Position numbers and translations under genes: made by a program. Shown here piece by piece: positions 42,881 to 53,194 of a DNA stretch of 64,000 nucleotides; positions within the stretch are counted from its first letter, which is position 1, and every line of letters begins with the position of its first letter. Source of the DNA: Paralithodes platypus (lineage: Eukaryota > Arthropoda > Malacostraca > Decapoda > Lithodidae). The notes beneath the pieces are model-generated. The model searched no databases and had not been told where the DNA came from. It saw only the letters and a program-made list of their open reading frames with translations. The stretch spans positions 784,590 to 848,589 of the forward strand of contig CM064539.1 in the NCBI GenBank assembly GCA_032716605.1, in the 5' to 3' direction.

Positions 42881-45783
42881 ATGTGTGTTACTGTTTCCCA
42901 TGCTCATTCCCTTGTTTTTATTGGACATTCTCTACACTTACTCCGTCGACGTGCTGCTTATGGCGTGTGTTCTTCCGTTGCAGGTGGGATGCCTTGCTTT
43001 CGCCAGGGCTGTGGCTCCCCGTGCTTGGAACGCCACAGGTCCTGCTTACGCCACTCGCAATGTGTGTCCTCTACGGCCTACCTCCCTGCTCTCTGTGGCC
43101 CGTGTATGGACCTGGTGGATGTGGTGGACCATCACCCTGGTTCCTCAGACGCGGCAGTGGCCTCTGCTTCCCTTCAATCAGTGTGGGCGGTGGTCTCCCA
43201 CCACATTAGGACTGTGGGCCACCGTTCCCTGGCCTTTGTTGACGACCGGATCCGCGTCGCCCTGGGCATCCCTGACCCGTCTGGAGGCCATTCACCTGGC
43301 CCTCTCCCTGCTCGGGCCCTCCTCCCTGGATCCCGTGGCCGGTCGTCACATCGTCGGGAGGATCCCCAGCTCCGTCCACGCTCTCGCTCGCCTCATCGCC
43401 CGTCCTCTACTGCCCCTCATCGTCCTCCTGATCGCCTTGACGCCGCCCATCGCCCTCGTCATGGTTCTCGCCCTGAGGCCGGGGTTAGCGGCTCTGCCCC
43501 TGTGCGCCCTCCCCTGGCCTCTCCGGATAGGGGCTCTACTACCTTCCGCCCGCTTCCCCTGCACAAAAGACGTCCTATTCCTTTGTCCTCTATGCGTGCG
43601 GATGTTCATCTGTAGCTGGCCCTCTGCTCCCTCCTCCTTCACTGTCCAGGAGGGTCCGCCAGGATGTAGTTGCTTCTCCTCCTACTTCTGCTTCGGTGCC
43701 TATTCTTCCTTCACGGTCTCGTCCCAAGGTGGAGGTCCCTCCCTCCTCCGCCTTGGTGTCGGGCCGCCCTGTTCTCTCAGCCCCGGGGATCCTTGCTCTG
43801 TTTCCCCCCGCGGCTCCTTCTGACCTCCTTTCACCCGGCCAGCCTTCCCACTCCCGTCATCCTGCTCCTCCTCGTTCTTCTATCCCTGATCTTCACTTAC
43901 CAGCTCGCCAGGGGGGTACCCCGCCTCTTGACTCGGTGGAGTATAGCGAGGTTTCGGGGTCCCCTTTCTCGAGGGCTGACGTGTCGCTGGAAGAGGGGGA
44001 TGGTGATGTTTCCCCCTCGGGCGTTAGTGATCGGGGACGAGACCCTCAAGGGCGCCACAGCCGTCGTCGCTCGCCTTCTTTGGGCCGCGACGCTGCTGTT
44101 TCGTGTCATGGGTCTCGCTCCCGCTCACGCTCGCCCCTGCGGGCCGAACAATCTTCAGGGGGGTCACCTCTCTCGGATCGATTTTCGGCTATGCAGGGGT
44201 GGGTTGTGTCACACATCGACGAGCGCTTGGAGGCGATGCAAGACTCCCTCTTATCGCGCTTCTTGGCGGTGACACAACCTCAGCGCCTCACCCAACCTAC
44301 CCCTGCTTTGGTCCCCCTCCCTTCTGCAGTGGACCACATTCCTTCTCGCCCTGCTTCTCCGCCTGCCCGGTTGTCGGCTAGTACTGCTCCTGCCCTAGCT
44401 CAGGTGGTTGCCCCTGCTGTCTCCCATGCGGGGGTTCTCCGTCTGCTAGGGTAGGGTCCGCGCTTGCCCCCCATCCAGAAGGCCAAGGTCCCATCGCGGA
44501 CTATGCCGCTCCTCTATGGCTCCTTGGCTGTTTGGAAGGGGGTGCAGGCCTCCCACCCGGAGCGTGCTACCGGCTTCCCGTCAGGTGAGAGGGCCCTACC
44601 TTCGGACTGGTCGGTGAAAATTAATGATAAGATGCAGTTCAGGGCGATCAGGGTGGATGGTCAGGTGGCCGACGTGGAGGTGCGGGCTTACCCGACGAGG
44701 ACTGACCTTCAGTACTTTTCAGTGAAGCCCAAGCCCCCGTCTGCTCCTCGGACTAAGCTCTGGTCAGACTTCAGCCGCCAGGACATCCTTCAGGATGTTC
44801 AGTCCCTGGCTGTGTTGACGGGACTGTCCTCCTATGGGACGGGTTTGTGCGACGACGGTAAGCCTGGCTTAGCCGTCGTGCTCGATAACCCTCTCCCATT
44901 GGAGGCCTGGTTTGCTGAGGCCTTAGAATTCGCCAACCGTTCCGTCGACAGATCTGTTTCAGTCCCTCCCCCGGAGTCATCACTGCTTTTGCCTCCTCTT
45001 GTATCTGTCGGCGGATTGGATGGCAAGTTCTGGTCCTGGATCAGCGCGCCCAAACTTGAAATTTGTGCTATTGCTAACCCGTTCTTCTCTCACCCAGATA
45101 AGTCCTCTGTCGACAGGGATTTTACCTTGCGGCAGAGGGTGGCGAACTTATTGTCTTGTCTTTTAGGTTCCCTCCAGACGTCTGTTCACCACCTGAGGCT
45201 TATCGAGGCGACTGCACCGGGCGATCTTCGCGAGGGTTTGGACCACGTTCGGCGGATCCACCTTCAGCTCGCGGTGTCTTTGGTTCCCGAGCTGAAGGCG
45301 GTTTTGTGCGAGGCAACTCGACAACGCCAGACGGTAAGGTCCTCGTTCTGCCGGAAAGCCCCCTTGGATATTCGTCAGGGTTTGTTGTACTCTGAGCTCT
45401 ATACATCGGGGCTTTTTGCGCAGGATGCTTGGGAACGCTACGCTTCTCTGTCGGCGGACCCTGCTTACGACACGCAAAGACGCGCTGTGTCGCGACCGGG
45501 GTCTTCTCAGTCCTGTCCTTCTGACGGTCCTCTTCGGGGTGCTGCCGCCAGTGCTGCCGCCAAGAAAGGGCGCAGGAAAGGGAAGTTGCCGGCCAGAGCG
45601 TCGGTTCCGCCTCGCACTTCTGCTCCTGCTCCCTTTCATCCCCGCCGAGAAGGGGCTGGCCAGCCTTCCACTTCCGGCCGCACTTCGACGGGGTCAGACG
45701 CGAGACGGACAGGGGATGGGGTGACCCGCCCTTTTCGACGAGGTGGGGGGGGGGGGGAGAGGAGGTCAGCGTGGCTCTTATGA
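42881..45783 (+). pseudogene. DIRS gag-like ORF1, copy 1
   Basis: The N-terminal frame (42881-43615) contains 'MPCFRQGCGSPCLERHRSCL' (a Cys/His-rich module like that at the start of DIRS gag proteins) and an Arg/Ser-rich tract. A one-base loss near 43608 (copy 2 is open here) ends this frame. The next frame (43618-45783) has an RS-rich stretch, 'WVVSHIDERLEAMQDSLLSR', a TAG at 44452-44454, then the gag core with 'PRTKLWSDFSRQDILQDVQS', 'LSSYGTGLCDDGKPGLAVVL', 'SVDRDFTLRQRVANLLSCLL' and a basic C-terminal tail after 'KKGRRKGKLPARA'. It would form the nucleocapsid/particle. Function is inferred from position and composition. Confidence 0.75.
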
Positions 45784-46039
45784 CCGCAGGGACCGTACCA
45801 GGGGACCCTCCACGTCAAAAAATTTGTAGGGTCTCCAGGTCGGTCTCCTCCTTGGTCTCCTTCTCGCCTGGCCGAAAGGGTCGCTCACCTCATCTCGGGG
45901 GCTCCCACAGGTTGTTTTCGCCCTTCGATGGCCGCGAGGGACGTACGGGCGGAAGATTGCACGGAGGGGTCTAACCTGGAGATGGAAGTCCAGACCCCCA
46001 CTCAGCTCTTGTCAACGAAGCCGGCCTGTCTCTTCGGAG

Positions 46040-46879
46040 GTGGCCGACGTAATAACGTCCATGCACGAGCAGGGAATCGTCACGGAGGTGAAAGCCGGTC
46101 AACCGGTTTTCCTCTCTCGTGTATTTCTGGTACCAAAGAAGGACTGTGACGCGATGCGACCGGTGGTGGATCTGTCGGCCCTCAACGGGCACATCGTGAA
46201 CACACGGTTTCGGATGCTGACGGTGCACCAGGTACGACTGGCCCTGCGACCTCTGTCGTGGGTAGTGTCGCTGGACCTCAAGGATGCGTATTGGCACGTT
46301 CCAATCCATCCTCGTTTCCAGCGATTCTTGGCCGTTCAGACTTCCGATCGTGTGTTCATGTTCGACAGACTTCCCTTCGGTCTCAACATCGCGCCGCGGA
46401 TCTTCTCGAAACTGGTGAAGCAGGCTCTGGATCCTCTCCTCAGGAGCGGCCTCCAGGTCTTGTTTTACTTGGACGACTGGTTGATAGTTTCAGACACCCT
46501 AGAACAGTGCGTCCACGACACCCTCACAGTAGTTCAACACATCACACAGTTAGGGTTCAAAATCAATATTCCCAAGTCGCGCCTGACCCCGTCGCGTGTC
46601 GTGACGTGGGTAGGTCTCAAATGGGATCTGACCAGCGCTACAGTGACCCAGAGTCAGCCAAACGCGGTGAAACTTCACAGGAAGGTCTTCACCGTGTTGC
46701 ACTCGGTCTCCCTCACGAGGAGGATCTGGGACTCGTTAGTGGGTTCACTGAATTGGGCCGCTCTGACCATTCCCTTAGGGAGGCTCAGGCTGCGCCGCCT
46801 AATACTCATGGGCAACAAGGTGTTTCCGTTGGCCCCTATGGATCGGCTCATGCCGATCCCGCGTACCATTCACACTTAG
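46040..46879 (+). CDS. DIRS reverse transcriptase, copy 1
   Basis: The frame is open upstream to about 45980 and has no ATG at 46040 (GTG), so translation probably starts as part of a longer pol. RT motifs: 'PVFLSRVFLVPKKDCDAMRP' (22-41), 'VVDLSALNG', 'VVSLDLKDAYWHVPIHPRF' with catalytic Asp79, 'DRLPFGLNIAPRIFSKL', and YLDD at 143-146 with the catalytic pair Asp145-Asp146. All catalytic residues are intact. It stops at 'TIHT*' because copy 1 lost 4 bases relative to copy 2 near 46872. In the ancestral element RT and RNase H were therefore one frame. Confidence 0.88.
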   Translation: MADVITSMHEQGIVTEVKAGQPVFLSRVFLVPKKDCDAMRPVVDLSALNGHIVNTRFRMLTVHQVRLALRPLSWVVSLDLKDAYWHVPIHPRFQRFLAVQTSDRVFMFDRLPFGLNIAPRIFSKLVKQALDPLLRSGLQVLFYLDDWLIVSDTLEQCVHDTLTVVQHITQLGFKINIPKSRLTPSRVVTWVGLKWDLTSATVTQSQPNAVKLHRKVFTVLHSVSLTRRIWDSLVGSLNWAALTIPLGRLRLRRLILMGNKVFPLAPMDRLMPIPRTIHT

Positions 46880-46888
46880 GACACTGGG

Positions 46889-47680
46889 TTGCTTGGGGCA
46901 CGCTCTCTGCGGCTGTGCCCTGGACCGCCCCCCCCGCCGACGATCTGGGTGGATACAGATGCGTCGAGCGAGGTAGGGTGGGGTTACCAATCCAACCTGG
47001 GTCATCAACATCACGGCAGATGGGTGGGACACACACACCTACACATCAATGCCCTCGAACTGTTGGTTCCCTTGTTCTTCCTGAGGGACCACGCGCTGGC
47101 CCTTCGGGGAAAGTCGGTGGCCTTCAGGATGGACAATCAGACAGCTGTCCACTGTATCCAAAACCAGGGGTCCTCCAGGTCTTTGACTCTGTTGGGGACC
47201 TCAGAGAAGTTGTTCTTCCTCGCGAACCGACACAACATCTCCCTGCACGCCTCCTACCTGCCCGGGACTGCCAACCTGTGGGCGGACGCCCTGTCGCGAG
47301 GACAGGGCGTTCTTGTAGAATGGGCAATGAAACAGACTGTATTCGACGGCCTCGCAGCTTCCTGGGGTGTTCCGGAGGTCGAGTTGTTCGCATCGAAGGA
47401 GACGCGCAAGTTGCCTCAGTACCTATCCCTCCGGACTCGCACTCCGGAGGGGGGTCCGGACGCTTTCATGGAAGACGAACAGGTGGCAGTCGATATACAT
47501 ATTTCCGCCACCAGACGCACTGTTGATGTGCAAAGTCCTCGCGAGGCTGCGGCTGTACCGCGGCAGAGTCTGGCTCATAGCGCCTCTGTGGCCGGCCCAG
47601 GCTTGGTACGCCCAGTTGAAGCGGTGGTGCCCGAGTCCGGTCCCTCTCCCTCTCTCAAACTTCCACTTGAGCCAGGTTGA
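46889..47680 (+). pseudogene. DIRS RNase H and linker, copy 1
   Basis: 'TIWVDTDASSEVGWGYQ' (acids at 22/24), 'HINALELLVPLFFLRDH' (Glu57), 'VAFRMDNQTAVHC' (Asp82) and 'YLPGTANLWADALSR' (Asp133) give the full DEDD set. The domain includes the 'NLWADALSR' signature typical of DIRS/gypsy RNase H. After residue ~195 a 2-base deletion relative to copy 2 (near 47475) shifts the frame. The genuine continuation 'LARLRLYRGRVWLIAPLWPA' lies in another frame (47480-47759). Confidence 0.83.
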
Positions 47681-47710
47681 AGACCTGCGGACCTCGTTGG
47701 CCTTCGCATC

Positions 47711-48697
47711 GTGGATGTTCGTGAGGCACGGTGGCTCCCAGTCCATGGACGGGACCTGACTGACTTCCTGAAGCGTTCATGGACGTCTTCGACTTGGGGG
47801 ACTTACGAGTCCCACTGGAGGTCTTTTACTAGGTGGATACAGGACACTCGCCAGACAGTTAGCTCTCCTTCCCTTGTCCTACACTACTTGTTTCACCTCT
47901 TCCGTACACGTCGCTTTCAAGTCAACACTATACGTAACCACTTGTCTGCCATCCGGGAGGTCTTTGAGTCCGTCACTGGGCTGGTCGTTCCGCCGAAGGA
48001 GCTGGATTCCTTCATGAAGGCTGCCTTCAGGGAACGCCCGCCTCCGCGCCAGATCCCTCCTCAGTGGGATCTGGGGCGAGCTCTGGACCTTCTGGCTTCA
48101 CACACATATACACGGGACACTACACCGGTTCAGTTGCTCGAGCGTACACTCTTCCTTGTCGCTCTGGCCCCTGGGGATAGGGTGTCTGAACTAGCAGCCA
48201 TGTCACGGTCCCAGGAATGCATGCGATTCTCCCCGTCCTTGAATGTCGTCACGTTAGCCCCCTCCCCTCATTTTGTTGCCAAGAATGAGAGAGAGACCCA
48301 CATTTTCAAGCCTTTCACCATCCAGGCTTTAAAGCGTGGGCATACTCACCATGTGTTGTGCCCGGTGCAGGCCTTGCACTCCTATGTTGAGTCTGTGGTG
48401 CCGGCTTCAGGTACTGCTGTGTGGGTGTCTCCTCGGACTGGTGGGAGGCTCTCGAAGGTGCAGATCGGACGCCACATTTGTCGGGTCATTCGTGCCAGTA
48501 ACCCTGATTGTAGGGGTTCTGCGCACGATGTGCGATCCTTTGCTGCCTCCTTACGGTTCCTGCAGAGTCGATCGTTGCCTGACGTCGCCTCGGCGGGTTT
48601 GTGGTCTTCTGTCCATACCTTCGTCTCCTCCTACCTCTCCATGTCCATTGTTAGACCCCCTCGACCTGTGATAGCTCTCGGGAGTCGTGTTGCCTAG
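47711..48697 (+). CDS. DIRS tyrosine recombinase, copy 1
   Basis: 328 residues. The N-terminal SAM-like core-binding region includes 'KRSWTSSTWGTYESHWRSFT' (21-40). The catalytic domain has 'LFLVALAPGDRVSELAAMSR' with Arg157, 'RGSAHDVRSFAASL' with His272 and Arg275, and 'LWSSVHTFVSSYLS' with the nucleophile Tyr308. This is the R-HxxR-Y set of lambda-type integrases as found in DIRS/Ngaro elements. It would recombine a circular cDNA into the genome without target duplication. The frame is open throughout and is the best preserved of the element. Confidence 0.9.
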   Translation: MDVREARWLPVHGRDLTDFLKRSWTSSTWGTYESHWRSFTRWIQDTRQTVSSPSLVLHYLFHLFRTRRFQVNTIRNHLSAIREVFESVTGLVVPPKELDSFMKAAFRERPPPRQIPPQWDLGRALDLLASHTYTRDTTPVQLLERTLFLVALAPGDRVSELAAMSRSQECMRFSPSLNVVTLAPSPHFVAKNERETHIFKPFTIQALKRGHTHHVLCPVQALHSYVESVVPASGTAVWVSPRTGGRLSKVQIGRHICRVIRASNPDCRGSAHDVRSFAASLRFLQSRSLPDVASAGLWSSVHTFVSSYLSMSIVRPPRPVIALGSRVA

Positions 48698-49145
48698 AGC
48701 TCTAGCGGAGATGCCTGGTGTTCCCCCCTTGTCACTCTTTCTTTTACTTTGTTTTATTTGGAAAAGGCGGGGGGGGGGGGGGGGGGGAGTACGGGTTTGC
48801 AACACTGGATTGCAAGTTTGGGATTATGTTTTCTGTATACAGTACATAAGTATTTTTGCCACATTGAAATTTGTGTTTTGTTAGTGTGTTCAATGTTTTT
48901 GTTGGTTTTGGAAGAAAAGGGATTTTGGGTACAGTACTTTTTGGTTTAAGACAAGTCTATGTTTTTGCATTACTATGCATGACGGGCACGTGTTAAAACT
49001 GCTCTTTTTAGCTACTCCTCAGTTTTTCACTCTTTTATTAAACTCTCTTGTTTAAATTGTGTTTCTTTGTCATTCATAATTTTGTTTTATGCATTGTTTT
49101 TTTTGGCATGTTGGGCTTGGATGTCCTCCTCCTATTTGTTATGCA
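48698..49145 (+). other. DIRS 3' non-coding region, copy 1
   Basis: Includes a G run (about 48769-48787) and T-rich sequence. Almost identical to 61562-61994 of copy 2, including its A residues. Confidence 0.7.
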
Positions 49146-49259
49146 GCCTTGACGTTGGATTTGCCAAGACTACTAACAAATTGGGAGGTTTGACGTACCT
49201 CCCAACCTACCAAATAGGAAAACCTACTATTTGGTAGTAGTCTTGGAAAATCCAACGTA
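49146..49259 (-). repeat. Internal complementary region, DIRS copy 1
   Basis: Its reverse complement is the element's right end (GGTAGGTTGGGAGGT...CAAACCTCCCAA) fused to its left end (TTTGTTAGTAGTCTTGG...CCAACGTCAAGGC). This end-to-end junction is what the DIRS circular-template model requires. Confidence 0.9.
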
Positions 49260-49320
49260 CATAATACCCTCCTTCACGCCGGACCCCTGCCCATCCGCGT
49301 TCTTCTGCTGACGTGAGATG

Positions 49321-49669
49321 TGATGACAAGAGAGGGTCGCTCATGCGCACGTTCGACAGGGATCTGCGCATGACGGAACACGGGATGGGCCTTGAGCGGT
49401 AACTAAGGTAAACCCCTTTTTCTTCTCTTCTATGCTTTTTTCACCTTCGGTGGTAGTTTTGGTTAATGTACAACGTCTCCTAGAGCAAGATAAGGAGTAG
49501 ACTCTAGACGTTTTCTTTTTAACCGCGGTTGGAATGACGACATAGCAGTCAAAATAGACAAGTCGTCATTGCAATTAGGTTAATAGCCTTGACGTTGGAT
49601 TTTCCAAGACTACTACCAAATAGTAGGTTTTCCTATTTGGTAGGTTGGGAGGTATGTCAAACCTCCCAA
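49321..49669 (-). repeat. Right inverted terminal repeat plus end, copy 1
   Basis: 49321-49622 is the inverted copy of the left ITR. 49623-49669 is right-end-specific sequence, also present in the ICR. Confidence 0.9.
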
Positions 49670-49911
49670 TTTCTTCTCTTTTTATTTTTCTACTTTTAAG
49701 TGGCTCCGTCTCAATGACGTACCTTAGGAATGATTAAGGGGTACCCCCTAAGATGATATTGGTTCTTGACCGTCGTGATCAAGGTTAACCCGGGCTCTGA
49801 GGAGCCCGGAACGAGGCCATATTACCATAGGCTCTTACGTCATTGACTTCAGGAGCCCCCAATAAATAATAGTTTTTCCTTCCTTCCCTTACGGGTTGTC
49901 AAAACCGTATT

Positions 49912-50807
49912 TCAACTCCTCCTCCGGCACATCTGGATAGAGACTTTAAGTTGAGAAACGGAGCGTTGAGACTTTATTCCTAATTTATTCTAAGTCGCCA
50001 AATAGCCCAGTCCCTCACGAGAACTATTGCTGCTATAAATGACCATGATGTTAAGAAGGCCTTGTTGGAGGCAGTCCGCGCACGTCAGGACCCGAGAGTC
50101 TATATGGTGAAAAAGTTACAGGACGACATTGGCCGCCGAGTAATTCTCTCACCTGTGTTAACATCTTCTTTGATTTACCCTGCTACTTGGAAGGCTGTAT
50201 ACAATATGGTAGACAGCACGCAACCGAGTACTTCCCAGGCTAGGAAGGAGCACTTCAAGTTTCCAAAGCCGAACTCCAAGCATAAGAGCAGTGTCAAGTC
50301 CCAGCCTAGTGGTTCTAAGCCCTTTCAGGGCCCAAAGTCCCCTCCGGCACAGGGAAGTACTCAACTCAAGCCTAAACAGGGAAAACAGTCAGGAAAGTGG
50401 TATAAGAATAAGTCACAACACAGATCAGGTCAGGGATCGACTTCTGCCAAAACAAGTCAGCCGTCTAACCCTACCCCTCCACCATAAAAAAACTAGTCAC
50501 AGTACAAACTCTCTCACTCCCGGGGCCTATCAAGGGCGGGTTGGATCCGAGGGTAGTTCCACCGGACAGTCCCAGTCAAGTAACTGGGTAATTTCGGGCG
50601 TGTCACCGGGCCTGGCCCCGGCGAACTTGGGCAAGGACAGTGGTACACAAGGGCATCACCTGACGGTGGCTCCGGCGACCTCGTTTACGTCAAACTCTAG
50701 AAGTCAATCATGTATCTTTAGAGGTGGAGTCACTAGTCCAGGAAATTATCACCAAGCGTATCATTGTCCAGGTCAATCCAACTTCCCCTGTTTTCACGTC
50801 TGCTTAC
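49912..50807 (+). pseudogene. Divergent DIRS relic: gag end and RT start
   Basis: One frame (49912-50487, with a TAA near 49981) reads 'AHLDRDFKLRNGALRLYS', 'RQIAQSLTRTIAAINDHDVK' and a Lys/Ser/Pro-rich tail. It aligns in order with the gag of the DIRS copies ('SVDRDFTLRQRVANLL...VPELKAVL'). Farther on, 50697-50807 reads 'VESLVQEIITKRIIVQVNPT' then SPVFTSAY, aligning with the RT start ('ADVITSMHEQGIV...QPVFLSRVF'). Low identity means a different DIRS family. It is cut at 50805 by the LTR-like repeat. Confidence 0.6.
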
Positions 50808-51128
50808 CACTAATAAAGCCCAGGTGACCGAAGCCACTCCAAGGCGGGGAGCTGAGGAGGGTGCGGAAACGCCCAGGAAACCAAAGCCCCACCCAGGCCC
50901 TGTGCCTCTCAGCAGTTATGAAGGGAAAGTTGAGGGGCAAAGGAAAAATTTGATGCTTTGGCTCCCAATCTGCCAACCTCTAGGTTGGCATTAGGGAGGT
51001 CAATCCACGGAAAAGACGCTGTCACTTGAGATCTAGAAAATATATAAGTAAAAGGAACAGTCAGAGTAAGCTATGGGTATGGTAGAGATCACTCAGCTCT
51101 CACTCTGATAGACCAGCCCATCACCACA
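50805..51128. mobile_element. Possible solo LTR or SINE, copy 2
   Basis: Matches 12271-12582 (GTGACCGAAGCCACTCCAAG, GTTGAGGGGCAAAGGAAAAA, TATATAAG box, CTCAGCTCTCACTCTGATAG). It lacks the TG-starting left part of the first copy, so it is truncated on that side. Confidence 0.65.
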
Positions 51129-51245
51129 TATGTATTGTTTTGGTCAATCACTTCTAGGGGCATAAAGAAAATTATGTACATGATTAGATTAATATCCAGT
51201 ATTCGATAAATTAATATTAATCGTGGTCATGCTGTACCTTTAACT

Positions 51246-51575
51246 GTCTTGATGGTGTAATGGTTACAGCGTGTAACTTCTGTCCTGGGTTCGAATCCTG
51301 GGAGAATCACATACTTTTAATTTCATTTGGGGGTTATTGGTGTTAAGAACGATTTCAACAATATAATAATATTGACTAAAAGCAAGGGACCTTGTTTTGA
51401 GACTGGATATAAATTGTCTTGTTTGCCAGCCTACTTAATATAATCTTAATTAATTTCCCTCCCAGCACCAAACACCCTCAGATGAAATTAATGAAAGCAT
51501 GTGATCCTCCCAGGATTTGAAACTGGGATACCACATACAGAACTTAAACACTCTTAACCATTACACCATTAACAC
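51246..51575. repeat. Inverted pair of tRNA-like SINE heads
   Basis: + strand at 51249-51312: A box TGGTGTAATGG, B box GGTTCGAATCC, then CTGGGAGAATCACA. Minus strand at about 51575-51497: the same A box, B box GTTTCAAATCC, then CTGGGAGGATCACATGC. The ~190 bp between them is AT-rich. The heads resemble tRNA genes but have poor acceptor pairing, so I call them SINE heads. Confidence 0.65.
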
Positions 51576-51576
51576 C

Positions 51577-51780
51577 TGTACCGGCGCCATCTTTTTAACT
51601 TTATTTTTACTAGTTTTAGACAATTTTAATTCAGTTTAAAAATGGCCTCCAGCAATTTACAGGCTTCAAACTATCTCACTTAACCCTTTTTACTACCACA
51701 GATCCTTCTTAAACTGCACAAAATAGTCTAAATATAGCTAGAATAAATTGAAGACATCACCAGTATAGAAGGGGTTAAGA
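51577..51780. mobile_element. Palindromic MITE family C, decayed
   Basis: Arms ACCTGTACCGGCGCCATCTT and ATCACCAGTATAGAAGGGGT flank the usual AGACAATTTTAATTCAG-type core. Confidence 0.65.
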
Positions 51781-51856
51781 TAGGTAAAGGTTCTGCACAT
51801 GACCACGATTAATATCCATTTATTGAATACTAGATATCAATAATATTCATGTACTA

Positions 51857-52091
51857 TTAACCCTTTCACGCACATATGACGCAGAGGTTGCCAGATTAGC
51901 AATAAGAAATTGAATTCTCTCACTCTTATAATTACCTCTCCAAAATTAGTTTTCTGCCCACAGTTAACTCAAAGACAACTGCAGAGGTTGAAGTAACTAA
52001 ACTAAAGGTTTCTAATTACCCCTGATGGTAACAAAGGTTTTAAAGTATCCCTAATAGGCTCAAATTCGCGTCATATGTCGGAGAGGGTTAA
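51857..52091 (+). mobile_element. MITE family D, complete
   Basis: 235 bp from TTAACCCTTTCACGCACATA to TCATATGTCGGAGAGGGTTA plus A. TIRs include a GACGC/GCGTC arm and TTAA at both ends. Inverse-orientation copy at 25616-25850. Confidence 0.8.
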
Positions 52092-52262
52092 ATAATAATA
52101 ATAACTCTGCCTTAATCTATCTTAAACATTAATTACCGTACTAAAGGATATACAAACAATCACAATAAAACTTAACTTTATTGACAATATTTTCAGGATA
52201 AACTCGCATCTAAACATTACAACTTCTTTATATGGATAATCTCGCATCGATATATAATTTCT

Positions 52263-52435
52263 TTAACTCCTTCTGTACCGACGACGTCTTTTGAACTTAA
52301 AGCAGCTACTATTAGACAATTTTATTCATTTTAAAAAGGGCCTCCAGCAATTACTTGGATTATTAAACTGCAGAAAATAGTCTAAATATAGCTACAATAT
52401 ACTTTCAAAGACATCGCCGGTACTAAAGGAGTTAA
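52263..52435. mobile_element. Palindromic MITE family C
   Basis: Ends TTAACTCCTTCTGTACCGAC and CATCGCCGGTACTAAAGGAG plus TTAA. Confidence 0.65.
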
Positions 52436-52755
52436 TCACAATTGGTTATTATATTACCTCCACCAACCGACTTTACTCCTAAACTCAATTAATGAAATCA
52501 ACAAATACATGTGGCAGTCCAGGGATTCGAAGCTAGGATGCTCACACCAAAATTCAGTGCATTTATCCATTGCGCTATGAAGACAGTTAAAGAATGGTGG
52601 ACAAGCCTACGATTTATTATGCAGTTTCGAATCCTGCATATCAATCTAAGCATGTACACAATTCCAACTGCGCTATCATAGGCTATGGATAGATGTAAGG
52701 AAGGAGTAATTAATGGGGCCTTAACCCTAAGGAAGACCTCTCTATAAACTACCCC
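52436..52755 (-). mobile_element. tRNA-like SINE, family of 4004
   Basis: Shares CATGTGGCAGTCC, GATGCTCACACC, AGACAGTTAAAGAATGGTGG and CGAATCCTGCATATCAATCT with the copy at 4004-4300. B-box-like sequence on the minus strand. Confidence 0.65.
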
Positions 52756-53190
52756 TGAACCTGAATATTAACAGTACAGAAATCCATCACCCTAACTGAT
52801 GATTTATCTACTCTACAGTACAGTAGTCGGTTTTATCCTAGCTGACGGTAAATTTAATCCCTTAGCAATTGATTTCTCGATGCTCAATAGAAGAATATGA
52901 AACTATTCTATCCAAAACTCATTGCAGATAGTTATAATTGCATAAACAAAGAACATAGTAGTTCCACGAAATTGCATAAACAAAGAACATAGTAGTTCCA
53001 CGAAATTGCATAAACAAAGAACATAGTAGTTCCACGAAATCTTATGAGTGGGCTAGAGACTATGGCATCCGAGTGTACCTCCCTCTACGTTCATAGACTT
53101 GCTTTCCTTAACCCAATTATTCCCTTCCATTCTTTCCACTTAAAAAAAATGAATATAATTAATCTTGCTTGATAATTAACCCTATTAGAT
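52756..53190 (+). repeat. Intergenic with a perfect 34-bp x 3 repeat
   Basis: The unit starting ATTGCATAAACAAAGAACAT is repeated exactly three times at 52937-53038. The rest of the stretch has no identified features. Confidence 0.85.
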
Positions 53191-53194
53191 GCAG

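Larger units (their letters stand above)
41256..49669 (+). mobile_element. DIRS-type retrotransposon, copy 1
   Basis: 8.4 kb with the DIRS hallmark layout: inverted terminal repeats (41258-41555 and 49321-49622), a right-end extension (49623-49669), an internal complementary region (49146-49259), and the order gag, RT, RNase H, tyrosine recombinase (YR). There is no target duplication and no integrase or endonuclease, as expected when a tyrosine recombinase performs integration from a circular intermediate. Catalytic motifs are present, but small indels break gag, RT/RNase H and RNase H/YR continuity. Copy 2 is at 54470-62523. Confidence 0.93.
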
